Below are positions 27,836-37,147 of a stretch of DNA of 64,000 nt, in pieces. This DNA is from a bacterium 1XD21-70. Its GTDB lineage: Bacteria > Bacillota > Clostridia > Lachnospirales > Lachnospiraceae. Location: NCBI GenBank assembly GCA_003669055.1, contig RAYB01000002.1, positions 124,001-188,000 of the forward strand, written 5' to 3'. The position numbers and the translations under genes were made by a program. A model generated the notes under the pieces. It ran no database searches. It had not been told where the DNA came from and worked only from the letters and a program-made list of their open reading frames with translations. Numbering within the stretch: position 1 is the first letter of the stretch; each line of letters starts with the position of its first letter.

Positions 27836-28954
27836 ATGGACACCAAAATCGAATTTCTCTACTTATCGGAAGCAGATATGGTTGCTGCCGGGGTCAATGA
27901 TTCCAAACATTGTATTTCCATCTGTGAGGAAGTATTCGGCCTGCTGGCCAAGGGCGACTATCTGATGGGGGGCTCCGGCCACAACAGCCATGGCATGGGG
28001 ATCATCTTCCCCAAAGAAACCCCGTTCCCCAACATGCCGGTGGCCGGCCCCGACCGGCGCTTTTTCGCCATGCCGGCCTACCTAGGCGGGCGTTTTGACG
28101 TGTGCGGCTGCAAATGGTACGGCTCCAATGCTGCCAACACCAGCAAAGGGCTGCCCCGCTCCATCCTGATGATGAACTTAAACGACAAGGATACCGGCGC
28201 TCCCTTAGCCTACATGTCAGCCAATCTCCTCAGCGCAGCCCGCACCGGCGCCGTCCCTGCGGTTGCTGCCAAATATCTGGCAAAAAAGGGGGCAAAAGCC
28301 GCCGCCATCATCGGATGCGGCCCCATCAACCGCAGCTGTTTCCGCCATATTGCCGCACAGCTTGATACCCTGGAAAAAGTCTACTGCTTTGATATCATGG
28401 AAGACAAAGCAGCCGATACTGCCAAGTGGGCAAAGGAATCCTTCGGCATCGAGGGGATCGCCGTAGATGCACTGCCGGATGCCTTAAAAAATGCGGATGT
28501 TGTCACTGTCGCCGCCTCCCGGATCAAACCGCTGTACATTGAAAACAGCTGGCTTAAGAAAGGGGCTTGTGTCCTTCTGTCCGGGCCTGCCAAGGGCGAT
28601 GAAAGCCTGTGGCTGAAAAACAAGATCGTCTATGACCATATCGGCTTACATGAAAACTACGTGGCTGAGGCCATCGAGTCCGGAGATAAGGAAAACTATT
28701 ACAGCGGCGTAATCGGCGGGCCGATCTATCATCTGATTGACGAAGGGAAGCTTCCTGCCTTGAAAGAATCCGTCAGCCTTGGTATGATGGTAAACGGGGA
28801 CAAGCCCGGGCGCGAGAATGAGGATGATATCTATATTTTCGTGGCCTGCGGAATGGCTGTCTTTGACGTGGCAGTCTCCTACGACGTCTACCAGGAAGCG
28901 CTCAAAAAGGGCATTGGCCAAAAATTACTGCTGTGGGATAGCCCGGCATTATAA
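27836..28954 (+). CDS. Ornithine cyclodeaminase / mu-crystallin family protein
   Basis: A 372-residue NAD(P)-dependent enzyme of the ornithine cyclodeaminase family, members of which deaminate or reduce imino and amino acids. The Rossmann loop is AAIIGCGPINRSCFRHIAAQL, preceded by the substrate region NLLSAARTGAVPAVAAKYLAKKG, whose SAARTGA is the family hallmark. Relatives in gut Clostridia are often labelled tyramine oxidase subunit B; I see no evidence for that activity. A GGAGGT site precedes the ATG. The M20 peptidase gene follows after 11 bases. Shares its upstream box with the TRAP operon. Confidence 0.88.
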   Translation: MDTKIEFLYLSEADMVAAGVNDSKHCISICEEVFGLLAKGDYLMGGSGHNSHGMGIIFPKETPFPNMPVAGPDRRFFAMPAYLGGRFDVCGCKWYGSNAANTSKGLPRSILMMNLNDKDTGAPLAYMSANLLSAARTGAVPAVAAKYLAKKGAKAAAIIGCGPINRSCFRHIAAQLDTLEKVYCFDIMEDKAADTAKWAKESFGIEGIAVDALPDALKNADVVTVAASRIKPLYIENSWLKKGACVLLSGPAKGDESLWLKNKIVYDHIGLHENYVAEAIESGDKENYYSGVIGGPIYHLIDEGKLPALKESVSLGMMVNGDKPGRENEDDIYIFVACGMAVFDVAVSYDVYQEALKKGIGQKLLLWDSPAL

Positions 28955-28965
28955 GGAGGTTTTCC

Positions 28966-30144
28966 ATGATTGAAAATTATATGAATAAAATCCATGCCTA
29001 TATTGATGATAACCGGAATGACATGATAAAAGACTGGGAAATCCTGGTTCGCATGGAAAGCCATTTCGAGGAAGTCAAAAACGTGCAGAAGGTATGCGCA
29101 TGGGTAAAAGAGAAGTTTGAAGAAATGGGGTTTGAATGCCGCGTCGAGGATGTGGGCGACGGCTGGGCCGGCACCCTAATCGGCATCTGGGGCAAAGACC
29201 GCCCCGGCAAACCGGTCATTTTCTCCGGCCACATGGATACCGTCCATAGAAGCGGCAGCTTTGGGGACAACCCTTTCCTGGTAAAAGACGGCAATGTATA
29301 CGGCCCCGGCGTCCTGGACATGAAAGGCGGCATCATTATCGCCATATATGTAATCAAGGCCTTGCAGGAGATCGGTTTTCATGAGCGCCCGGTCAAAATC
29401 ATCTTTTCCGGCGATGAGGAATACAACCATGTCACCACCACAGGTGCAGAGGTATTCAAACGGGAGGCAAAAGGAGCCTTATGTGCTTTCAACATGGAAA
29501 GCGGGAACTTAAATAATGCCCTTACCGTGCAGCGCAAAACCAGCAACACCGTACACATGAAGGTCACCGGCGTGGGCGGGCATGCAGGAAACAATTTCCT
29601 AATCGGCAAAAATGCCATCAATGAAGCGGCCTATAAGATCTTAGACATGCTAAAGCTTACCGACTTAGAAAAGGGCACCTACATGAATACCAGCATCATC
29701 AAGGGCGGCAGCGGCAACTGTGCGATCCCGGAACTGTGTGAAGTAGTCTTCAACATCCGCCTTGCCAGTGGAGATGAATCAGAGAGGATATGCCGGGAAG
29801 TAGAAAGGATCATGGGCACAAGCCATATCGAGGGAACCAAAATAGATTATGCCATTGAAAAATCCAATCTCCCTGCCTACCAAAAGACAGAAGGCATCAC
29901 GCATCTGCTTGATTTTGTCAATGCCGTAGCCACAGAAAACGGTTTTGAGCCTTTTGGCGGCATTGCCGTAGGCGGGGCATCCGATGCAGGCAATATTATC
30001 GCTGCCGGGACACCCGTTCTGTGTGCCTGCGGGGTACGCGGGCAATACCATCACAGCGCCAATGAATTTGCCGTTATTGACTCTTTGTATGAGAGGACAA
30101 AAATATTTGCAGCTGTTGTGTGCAGCCTGTCGAAATTTGAATAA
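28966..30144 (+). CDS. M20-family metallopeptidase (ArgE/DapE/CPG2 type)
   Basis: A 392-residue di-zinc amidohydrolase or peptidase. Metal ligands are visible: H89 and D91 in FSGHMDTVH, D118 in VLDMKGG, the catalytic Glu151 and Glu152 in GDEEYNH, and a final His in QYHHSANEFA. Residues about 190-300 form the dimerisation lid (TGVGGHAGNNF). It probably cleaves an amide-linked amino acid taken up by the adjacent TRAP system, before the cyclodeaminase-like enzyme acts; this order is inference. AAGGAGG precedes the ATG and a strong terminator follows. Confidence 0.92.
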   Translation: MIENYMNKIHAYIDDNRNDMIKDWEILVRMESHFEEVKNVQKVCAWVKEKFEEMGFECRVEDVGDGWAGTLIGIWGKDRPGKPVIFSGHMDTVHRSGSFGDNPFLVKDGNVYGPGVLDMKGGIIIAIYVIKALQEIGFHERPVKIIFSGDEEYNHVTTTGAEVFKREAKGALCAFNMESGNLNNALTVQRKTSNTVHMKVTGVGGHAGNNFLIGKNAINEAAYKILDMLKLTDLEKGTYMNTSIIKGGSGNCAIPELCEVVFNIRLASGDESERICREVERIMGTSHIEGTKIDYAIEKSNLPAYQKTEGITHLLDFVNAVATENGFEPFGGIAVGGASDAGNIIAAGTPVLCACGVRGQYHHSANEFAVIDSLYERTKIFAAVVCSLSKFE

Positions 30145-30158
30145 ATGAAAAAAAGCCA

Positions 30159-30195
30159 AAAAGCCCCCTGCACCGGAATGGTGCAGGGGGCTTTT
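30159..30195. terminator. Bidirectional hairpin terminator between M20 and PFOR genes
   Basis: AAAAGCCCCCTGCAC (30159-30173) is the exact reverse complement of 30181-30195, with A and T runs on the flanks; it serves two convergent genes. Confidence 0.92.
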
Positions 30196-30213
30196 AATCT
30201 TTCTCACTTATTC

Positions 30214-33200
30214 TTATTCATTCCCGTACAGGGTCACCAGCTTGGACAGATACTCGTACCTCTCCTTCGCCTCAGCCTCGTTCTTCTCGAACAGCTTGGC
30301 TGCTCTCTCCGGATTCTTCATAGCCAGGGAAGCGTAACGCACCTCGCCCTTCAAGAAATCCTGATAGCCTTCCATATTCGGAGCCTTGCTGTCCAAGGTG
30401 AACTTCTTCTCTGCAGCCGGATTGAAGCGGAAGTTGTTCCAGTAACCGGTCTCAACAGCCAGCTTCTCCTCGGTCTGAGCTTTGCTCATGCCCTTCTTGA
30501 TACCATGGTTGATACAGGGAGCGTAAGCTAAGATCAGGGACGGACCCGGATAAGCCTCTGCCTCTGCAATCGCCTTCACGGTCTGGGCATAGTCAGCACC
30601 CATGGAAATCTGAGCCACATATACATAGCCGTAAGACATGGCAATGCTTGCAAGGTCTTTCTTCTTGGTCTCTTTACCGCCTGCTGCGAACTGAGCAACC
30701 GCACCAGTCTTGGTAGCCTTAGAGGACTGACCGCCGGTGTTGGAGTAAACTTCGGTATCGTAAACCATGATATTGATATCCTTGCCGCTTGCCAGCACAT
30801 GGTCCACGCCGCCAAAGCCGATATCGTAAGCCCATCCGTCACCGCCGAAGATCCACTGGGACTTCTTGGCCAGGAAATCCTTGTTGGCTACAATGTACTT
30901 GCAGGTCGGGCAGTCAATGCCTTCCAGGGCAGCAACCAGCTTGTCTGTAGCGCTTCCGTTCAGGGCACCGATGCCAAAGGTATCCAGCCACTCCTTGCAG
31001 GCAGCCTTGATTTCCTCAGTAGACTGATCATTGGCAGCTACCATCTCAACCTTCTCTTTTAACTCGTCACGGATCGCGTTCTGAGCCAGAAGCATACCAA
31101 ATCCAAACTCTGCGTTGTCCTCAAACAGGGAGTTATCCCATGCCGGACCCTGCCCCTTAGCGTTTACCGTGTAAGGAGTGGACGGTGAGGAGTTGCCCCA
31201 AATAGAAGAACATCCGGTTGCATTGGCAATGTACATTCTGTCACCGAACAGCTGGGTGATCAGCTTGGCATACGGAGTCTCGCCGCAGCCTGCGCATGCG
31301 CCGGAGAACTCAAGCAGCGGCTGCTTGAACTGGCTTCCCTTAACCGTGGTCTCTTTAAACTTATCAATCACATCCTGCTTGATGGTTACGGTCTGGCCGA
31401 AATCATAAACCGGCTGTGCATCCATATGGGCAGACAGCTTGTCCATGACAAGAGCCTTCTCGCCCTTCTTGCCCGGGCAGACATTCGCACAGGAGCCGCA
31501 CCCGGTACAGTCAAGGGCAGACACAGTGATAGCAAACTTGTAATCTGCCATGCCGGTCATAGGCAGCATCTTCATGCCTTCCGGAGCCTTGGCAGCCTCG
31601 TCGGCAGCCATAGCCACCGGACGGATCACTGCATGCGGGCATACATAGGAGCAGAAATTACACTGGATACAGTTGTCCGGATTCCAAACCGGCACATTCA
31701 CTGCGATACCGCGCTTCTCATAAGCAGCGGAACCAGAGGGGGTGGAACCGTCCACATACTCGGTAAATGCGGATACAGGCAGGCTGTTGCCCTCCTGGGC
31801 GCTGACCTTGGTCTGTACGTTATTTACAAAGTCAATAACATCCTTTCTTCCCTCGGTCACTACCTTGTAATCCAGTCCCTCGTCTGCGCAGTCTTTCCAG
31901 CTTGCGGGAACCTCTACCTTCACAACGCCCTGGGCACCTGCGTCAATAGCAGCCCAGTTCTTCTTAACCACATCCTCGCCCTTGCGGCCATAGGTCTTCT
32001 GTGCAGCATCCTTCATCAGCTGGATCGCCTTCTCCTCCGGGATAATGCCGGTCAGCTTAAAGAATGCAGACTGCAAAATGGTGTTGATGCGGGTCGGGCC
32101 CATGCCGGTCTCGATACCGATCTTCACACCGTCAATGGTGTACAGGTTGATATTATGGTCAGCAATAAATTTCTTCATCTGGCCCGGCAGATGCTTCTCC
32201 AGTTCCTCTGCATTCCAGGGGCAGTTCAGCAGGAAGGTACCGCCGTCAACCAGTTCCTGAACCATGTTGTACTTGCGTACATAAGACGGGTTGTGGCATG
32301 CCACAAAGTTTGCCTGGCGGATCAGGTAGGTGGATTTGATCTTCTTGTGCCCGAAACGCAGGTGGGACATGGTCACACCGCCGGACTTCTTGGAATCATA
32401 GTCAAAATATGCCTGGGCATACATGTCGGTGTTGTCACCGATGATCTTGATGGAGTTCTTGTTGGCACCCACGGTACCGTCTGCACCCAGACCCCAGAAC
32501 TTACAGTTGGTGGTTCCCTCCGGAGTAGTAACCAGAGGAGCGCCTAACGGCAGGGACAGATGGGTCACATCATCCTCAATACCGATGGTGAATCTCTTCT
32601 TCTCATTGTTGCCGTATACAGCAACGATCTGTGCCGGAGTGGTATCCTTAGAGCCCAAGCCATAGCGGCCGGAAAGGATCTCCACAGCGTCAAACTTGCT
32701 TCCCTTAAGTGCTGCCACCACATCCAGGTACAACGGCTCTCCCAGGGAACCCGGCTCTTTTGTCCTGTCAAGGACGGAAATCTTCTTTACGGAATCCGGA
32801 ATTGCTGCAATCAGGGCTTCAGCGCTGAACGGGCGGTACAGGCGGACCTTCACCACGCCAACCTTGGCGCCGGTGGTCTTTACCATGTAATCGATGGTCT
32901 CTTCAATGGTGTCATTGACAGAACCCATAGCCACAATCACATGCTCTGCATCAGCAGCGCCGTAATAGTTAAACAGCTTGTAATCGGTGCCGATCTTCTC
33001 GTTCACCTTGTCCATGTACTCCTGCACAATGCCCGGAAGAGCATCATAATACGGGTTGCAGGCCTCTCTTGCCTGGAAGAAAATATCCGGGTTCTGGGCA
33101 GAACCTCTCTGGCAGGGATGATTCGGATTCAAAGCATGCTTCCGGAAAGCGGCAATGGCATCCCAGTCAGCCATCTCGGCCAGGTCATCATAATCCCACG

Positions 33201-33753
33201 CTTCGATCTTCTGGATCTCATGGGAGGTACGGAAACCATCAAAGAAATTGATAAACGGAACCTTGCCCTTGATCGCTGCCAGATGGGCAACCGCAGTCAG
33301 GTCCATTACCTCCTGCACACTGGACTCGCACAGCATGGCGCAGCCAGTCTGACGGCAGGCATACACATCGGAATGATCACCGAAAATGGACAGCGCATGG
33401 CTGGCCAGGGCACGTGCGGATACATTGACCACGCCCGGAAGCTGCTCACCGGCAATCTTATACAGGTTAGGAATCATCAGTAACAGACCCTGGGAAGCGG
33501 TGTAAGTGGTGGTCAGCGCACCTGCTGCCAGGGAGCCGTGGACGGCACCTGCGGCGCCTGCCTCAGACTGCATCTCAGTGATCTGGACCGTGCGGCCGAA
33601 AATATTCTTCCTGCCCTCGGTCGCCCATTCATCCGTATGCTCCGGCATAACAGAAGAGGGGGTGATGGGATACATAGCAGCTACTTCGGTAAACGCATAC
33701 GAAGCATGAGCAGCAGCCTGATTACCATCCATGGTTTTCATTTTTCTTGCCAT
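30214..33753 (-). CDS. nifJ: Pyruvate:ferredoxin (flavodoxin) oxidoreductase
   Basis: A 1179-residue single-chain PFOR that turns pyruvate, CoA and oxidised ferredoxin into acetyl-CoA, CO2 and reduced ferredoxin, the central step of clostridial energy metabolism. Domain order is complete: pyruvate-binding domain (YPITPSSVMPEH near the start), domain II, CoA domain, a two-cluster ferredoxin domain (CIQCNFCSYVCP and CTGCGSCANVCP near residues 690-760), the proximal cluster site CAGCGETPYAKL, and the TPP motif GDGWAYDIGFGGVDHVLASG. A TAGGAGG site precedes the ATG. Monocistronic, with its own promoter. Confidence 0.97.
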   Translation of the reverse strand: MARKMKTMDGNQAAAHASYAFTEVAAMYPITPSSVMPEHTDEWATEGRKNIFGRTVQITEMQSEAGAAGAVHGSLAAGALTTTYTASQGLLLMIPNLYKIAGEQLPGVVNVSARALASHALSIFGDHSDVYACRQTGCAMLCESSVQEVMDLTAVAHLAAIKGKVPFINFFDGFRTSHEIQKIEAWDYDDLAEMADWDAIAAFRKHALNPNHPCQRGSAQNPDIFFQAREACNPYYDALPGIVQEYMDKVNEKIGTDYKLFNYYGAADAEHVIVAMGSVNDTIEETIDYMVKTTGAKVGVVKVRLYRPFSAEALIAAIPDSVKKISVLDRTKEPGSLGEPLYLDVVAALKGSKFDAVEILSGRYGLGSKDTTPAQIVAVYGNNEKKRFTIGIEDDVTHLSLPLGAPLVTTPEGTTNCKFWGLGADGTVGANKNSIKIIGDNTDMYAQAYFDYDSKKSGGVTMSHLRFGHKKIKSTYLIRQANFVACHNPSYVRKYNMVQELVDGGTFLLNCPWNAEELEKHLPGQMKKFIADHNINLYTIDGVKIGIETGMGPTRINTILQSAFFKLTGIIPEEKAIQLMKDAAQKTYGRKGEDVVKKNWAAIDAGAQGVVKVEVPASWKDCADEGLDYKVVTEGRKDVIDFVNNVQTKVSAQEGNSLPVSAFTEYVDGSTPSGSAAYEKRGIAVNVPVWNPDNCIQCNFCSYVCPHAVIRPVAMAADEAAKAPEGMKMLPMTGMADYKFAITVSALDCTGCGSCANVCPGKKGEKALVMDKLSAHMDAQPVYDFGQTVTIKQDVIDKFKETTVKGSQFKQPLLEFSGACAGCGETPYAKLITQLFGDRMYIANATGCSSIWGNSSPSTPYTVNAKGQGPAWDNSLFEDNAEFGFGMLLAQNAIRDELKEKVEMVAANDQSTEEIKAACKEWLDTFGIGALNGSATDKLVAALEGIDCPTCKYIVANKDFLAKKSQWIFGGDGWAYDIGFGGVDHVLASGKDINIMVYDTEVYSNTGGQSSKATKTGAVAQFAAGGKETKKKDLASIAMSYGYVYVAQISMGADYAQTVKAIAEAEAYPGPSLILAYAPCINHGIKKGMSKAQTEEKLAVETGYWNNFRFNPAAEKKFTLDSKAPNMEGYQDFLKGEVRYASLAMKNPERAAKLFEKNEAEAKERYEYLSKLVTLYGNE

Positions 33754-33817
33754 TTGATTTTCCTCCTACAAATGTGAATATTGCTCGTCCCGGAAATGCC
33801 CCGGAACCCTGTCTTTT

Positions 33818-33845
33818 ATTATAGCAACTTTTTATCAATTTGCAA
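33818..33845 (-). promoter_or_regulatory. Promoter of the PFOR gene
   Basis: On the minus strand TTGCAA (33840-33845) and TATAAT (33818-33823) are 16 bases apart, about 65 bases before the ATG. Confidence 0.7.
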
Positions 33846-33911
33846 ACATGAAAACCACAAAATCACGTATTATTTCTCATACAATTGGGCGGCAGCCTGC
33901 AATCTGCAAAA

Positions 33912-33943
33912 AAGGGCTATCCGCAGCTGTACGGATAACCCTT
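33912..33943 (-). terminator. Hairpin terminator after the VanW gene
   Basis: AAGGGCTATCCG pairs with CGGATAACCCTT over 12 bases with one G-T type mismatch and flanking A/T runs. Confidence 0.75.
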
Positions 33944-33973
33944 CTTTTCGTTTTTACATCAATACCGGCCTGA

Positions 33974-35905
33974 TCAGTTCCCTGGCATCGGAGCCACCAT
34001 CGGCGGCGCATTGTCCGCAGAACCGCCTGACTGCTGTGCCGATGTCGGTGCAGCAGGGACTGACGATGTCGTCGGTGCCGGAACGGACGGCGTTGTCTCG
34101 GGCTGCGGCTGTGTCGCCGTAGAGCCGCCCCCCGGCGCTTCCCCTACAAAATTCCCGGTATTTCCCGAATTGCCGCCCCCGGGGCCGCCTCCCGATGACC
34201 CGGTATTGCCGCCGGGCTGCGTAAACCCGTCCCCGGCTCCTTCCGGTGCGACAGACGACGGTTCATTCGGGTCGATCGTGCTTTCTTCCGGCAATGATTC
34301 CGGCGCCACCGTGCTTCCTGAGGTATTGCGAAGAACCACCGGCGAGTGCCCCCGGTAGGTCACCACATGGTCTACCTCCTGGCTGATCACCTCATCGCCC
34401 TTCTTGATCTCCAGGCGCGTCTCCCAATAGCTGCCCTTGCTGCCTTCACTTTTGACCTTCTCCACCCCCGGCTCTAACGTCGGATCCTCCTCATAGGTTG
34501 GTGCCGGCGGATCGATATCCCGCAGCTTCTTGGATTTCAGGGCGTAGGTCACCCCCTCCTCCAAAACCGGGACTCCGTAAATCGAAATGGTAACGGTCTG
34601 ATCCGAATATCTGGCACGAATGCCGATCGCCGCGCTGGAATTGTTCACAAACCGGTAATCCGGGCCGTTCCAGCTGACGGTTGCATCGGTTCCCGGAGTC
34701 ACATACGACGGCTCATAAGTGTGGGACTGGCGTTTGGTAGTCTTTAAGCCGGCTTTCAGCACGGCGTTATACAAAGTAGACGAGGTCTGGCACACACCGC
34801 CGCCAATCTCCTCCACCACTTCTCCGTTGTTATATGCAGCTGCCCCCTTGTATCCTTTGGCCTCGGTCCGCTGCCCAACCGTCTCGTTGAAAGAAAATTC
34901 CTCCCCCGGCTGCAGGACCGTGCCGTTGATCGCCTCAGCCGACAGCTTTACATTCGTATTCCGCTTGCTGTTGGAAGTCGTCTTGGTTGTAAAGCTGGAA
35001 ATGGTCTTATACTTCTCTTTCGCAGTCTCCTCGCTGAATTCCGGGTCTACCGGGTTGACAACTGCCGCTATGCTGGCATCAAAGTCTTTTTTCTTTAACG
35101 CTGCCAGGATATCCTTTGTCAGCTTCTCCTGATCCAGCACCAGCCCTTGCTCCGCCCCGGTAAACAAAAATTTGTCGTTTTCTTTATCGTAGCTTGAAAT
35201 AGACCCGTTCTTTGCGGCTTTGTCCCATTTTGCCGCCGCTTTTGCCGCCTCAGCGGCTGCTGCCTCTTCCAACCCGTCCGTGTTCAGGGAATATTTCTCC
35301 TTTGGCTCGCCGAAGTAGATTTCCCTTAACAGTTCATCCACCTTCCCTGCCATCAGGTCCGACACCTCATAGGTTTCCTCTTTCCAGGTAACTGCCATCC
35401 CCCACGGATAATCCTTAAGGATCGCCTCCCTGGCCTCTTCCATAGACATGCCTGTAATATTCACTTTGTCTACCATGACCTCTTTTTGCAGTTCCGTCTC
35501 TGAGACGGATACGGGCTCACTCCCGCTCGTTATATCGTTTTCTTCCCCTCCGGCACCTTTTATCAAAAAAACAGCCAAGGTAATCGCTGCAATCAGAAGA
35601 ACACCGCCGGTTGCCATGCCCCGGTAATCCTTCCTCGCCTTCCTGTGCCCCTTCCCGTGGTGGCCTGCCCCCCCATAGTGGCTGCCTCCCCCGCCTCTTG
35701 AAGACGTGCTGCGGGAGGATGCCCCTCTTTCCTTGCTTCCGCCTGAAGAACCCCGGGATGACGTGCTGCCATAACTGCTCCCCCTGTGGCCTGTGCCTCC
35801 CCTGGAAGCACCGCCCCTGGCAGAACTGCCGCTTTTTGCCTTTGAACCGCCCCTGGCCCGGGAACGGCCTGCCCCATACATCTGCTCTTCATCATACCTG
35901 CTCAT
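33974..35905 (-). CDS. VanW-family cell-envelope protein with low-complexity tails
   Basis: A 643-residue type II membrane protein. Residues 1-95 are a cytoplasmic Ser/Gly/Arg-rich tail, 98-117 the membrane segment (GVLLIAAITLAVFLIKG), about 150-300 a putative peptidoglycan-binding region, and about 310-450 a VanW domain (GEEFSFNETVGQRTEAKGY, GGGVCQTSSTLYNAVLKAGL). A G5-like strand region (LEIKKGDEVISQEVDHVV) follows, then a Pro/Gly/Ser-rich tail of about 110 residues. VanW proteins are associated with the cell wall but their activity is not established. The ATG at 35905 with AGGTGG upstream is preferred over a GTG at 35914. Confidence 0.88.
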   Translation of the reverse strand: MSRYDEEQMYGAGRSRARGGSKAKSGSSARGGASRGGTGHRGSSYGSTSSRGSSGGSKERGASSRSTSSRGGGGSHYGGAGHHGKGHRKARKDYRGMATGGVLLIAAITLAVFLIKGAGGEENDITSGSEPVSVSETELQKEVMVDKVNITGMSMEEAREAILKDYPWGMAVTWKEETYEVSDLMAGKVDELLREIYFGEPKEKYSLNTDGLEEAAAAEAAKAAAKWDKAAKNGSISSYDKENDKFLFTGAEQGLVLDQEKLTKDILAALKKKDFDASIAAVVNPVDPEFSEETAKEKYKTISSFTTKTTSNSKRNTNVKLSAEAINGTVLQPGEEFSFNETVGQRTEAKGYKGAAAYNNGEVVEEIGGGVCQTSSTLYNAVLKAGLKTTKRQSHTYEPSYVTPGTDATVSWNGPDYRFVNNSSAAIGIRARYSDQTVTISIYGVPVLEEGVTYALKSKKLRDIDPPAPTYEEDPTLEPGVEKVKSEGSKGSYWETRLEIKKGDEVISQEVDHVVTYRGHSPVVLRNTSGSTVAPESLPEESTIDPNEPSSVAPEGAGDGFTQPGGNTGSSGGGPGGGNSGNTGNFVGEAPGGGSTATQPQPETTPSVPAPTTSSVPAAPTSAQQSGGSADNAPPMVAPMPGN

Positions 35906-36186
35906 ATTTCCCACCTGTTCTCTATATGAAATCTTAAAAGATTTAAACCATCTGTATACCTATATGAGTATAACATACTTTAGCAAAAAAGGAATTAAAT
36001 TTTTCTTTAATTTATTCCTCTTTTTTTGGCATTCTGTTACAATTTGTCCGCCGCCTGTTTCCGGGGTTATCCGCCGCCTGTCCCTGCCCTTTGCCTAAAT
36101 CTTTCTAAAAACTTTCCAAAAAACCGGAAACTGTGACATGCAGCCCGACATATGATGGATTGTAAATAATTATTGGAGGAATTGGT

Positions 36187-36441
36187 ATGAGCGATTTGGC
36201 AGCAACAAACTGCGGATGTGACTGCAACTGCAATTGCAATTGTAATGCAGGAGGGACCGGAGGCAATATTATATGGCTGATTCTTATCCTGTGCTGCTGC
36301 TGCGGAGGCGGCAATAGCGGATGTGGATGCGGATGTGAACATAATAATTGCTTCAACTTCAGCTGTGGGAACGGCTGCGACTGGATCTGGATCATCCTTC
36401 TTCTCTGCTGCTGCGGAGGCAGCGGCGGCTTCTTCTGCTAA
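36187..36441 (+). CDS. 84-residue cysteine/glycine-rich microprotein with two hydrophobic segments
   Basis: A small protein with 20 cysteines in 84 residues. It opens MSDLAATNCGCDCNCNCNCN, then has a hydrophobic stretch IIWLILILCCCCGGG, a spacer rich in Gly/Cys/Asn, and a second hydrophobic stretch WIWIILLLCCCGGSGGFFC at the C-terminus. A GGAGG site lies 8 bases before the ATG and a terminator follows, so it is a real gene. The hydrophobic-plus-Gly/Cys ends recall Bacillus YjcZ-type spore proteins, but the similarity is only in pattern. Function unknown; metal binding, disulfide-linked coat or a membrane role are possible. Confidence 0.8.
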   Translation: MSDLAATNCGCDCNCNCNCNAGGTGGNIIWLILILCCCCGGGNSGCGCGCEHNNCFNFSCGNGCDWIWIILLLCCCGGSGGFFC

Positions 36442-36455
36442 TCTTCCACATCCGC

Positions 36456-36485
36456 GCCCCCTCATCTGAGGGGGCATTCTTTATC
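36456..36485 (+). terminator. Hairpin terminator after the cysteine-rich gene
   Basis: GCCCCCTC (36456-36463) and GAGGGGGC (36468-36475) form an 8-bp stem with a 4-base loop, followed by ATTCTTT. Confidence 0.85.
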
Positions 36486-36653
36486 CTATTTTGTATTTCC
36501 TCTTAAGTTTGCCTGCCCTTCCTTTCCCCCGGTTTCGCTGCACCTGGTACGCCCTCCCCGGTTCCCGGCTCCGTTCCTTCTCTGCTGGAACTCCTTGCAG
36601 TCCTCATCGATCTCGTATACCGCATTTCCATCTATAATCAACCTCGTTGCCAT
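36486..36653 (-). CDS. 55-residue conserved small protein (MATRLIIDGNAVYEIDED start)
   Basis: A short minus-strand gene with AGGAGG about 10 bases before its ATG. The N-terminus MATRLIIDGNAVYEIDED is a pattern I recall at the start of small hypothetical proteins in many Lachnospiraceae; the C-terminal half is basic and rich in Arg/Gly (EFQQRRNGAGNRGGRTR). It converges on the cysteine-rich gene and diverges from the next plus-strand pair. Function unknown. Confidence 0.65.
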   Translation of the reverse strand: MATRLIIDGNAVYEIDEDCKEFQQRRNGAGNRGGRTRCSETGGKEGQANLRGNTK

Positions 36654-36747
36654 AATCTATCAACCTCCTGATAAAACTAATATATGCAGCTGGTATGTTT
36701 TCCTTGAATGGCGCATATATTGTTTCAAAAAAGCAAAGGAGCCGTTC

Positions 36748-37086
36748 ATGAACAATGACGCGGGAACGGATATCCGTCTGACCGATTTTGATTACCTGAT
36801 GGCAGACCCTCACCTGCAGATGGTAAAAGCGGCCATTCCTTATATGCAACAGCCTATACAGCGGTTTCTGTCCATGGTAATCAAAATGCAGGAATTAAAC
36901 CGTACTATGAGCCTTTTTTCCGGCGGGGAGGTAACTGCCATGGGGCTTGGCTCTGCCGGGGAACGCAAAGCATCCCCTGTGGAAATGCTCCAGGCCATGA
37001 AGCCTTATGCCAACCCCAGGGAACGGGAACTGATTGAAACCATCGAGAATCTTCAGATCATGATGCAGACCATGCAGACCACCTAA
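36748..37086 (+). CDS. Conserved helical hypothetical protein (112 residues)
   Basis: A 112-residue protein predicted to be helical, with PHLQMVKAAIPYMQQPIQRF and a methionine-rich end (LQIMMQTMQTT). There is no signal peptide, membrane segment or known domain. The ATG at 36748 has an AAAGGAG site 7 bases upstream; the longer frame from 36595 is not supported. It forms a two-gene unit with the 95-residue gene 61 bases downstream. Function unknown. Confidence 0.75.
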   Translation: MNNDAGTDIRLTDFDYLMADPHLQMVKAAIPYMQQPIQRFLSMVIKMQELNRTMSLFSGGEVTAMGLGSAGERKASPVEMLQAMKPYANPRERELIETIENLQIMMQTMQTT

Positions 37087-37147
37087 AGAAGGCCTGCATG
37101 GCAGAGAGCACCTGTCACCTGCACACAACATGGAAAGGAGTTGCAAT

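Noticed and set aside
31426-32547. A 373-codon plus-strand open frame opposite the PFOR gene
   Set aside because: It lies wholly antisense to a well-conserved gene, has no ribosome site and encodes an unlikely His/Leu-rich protein.
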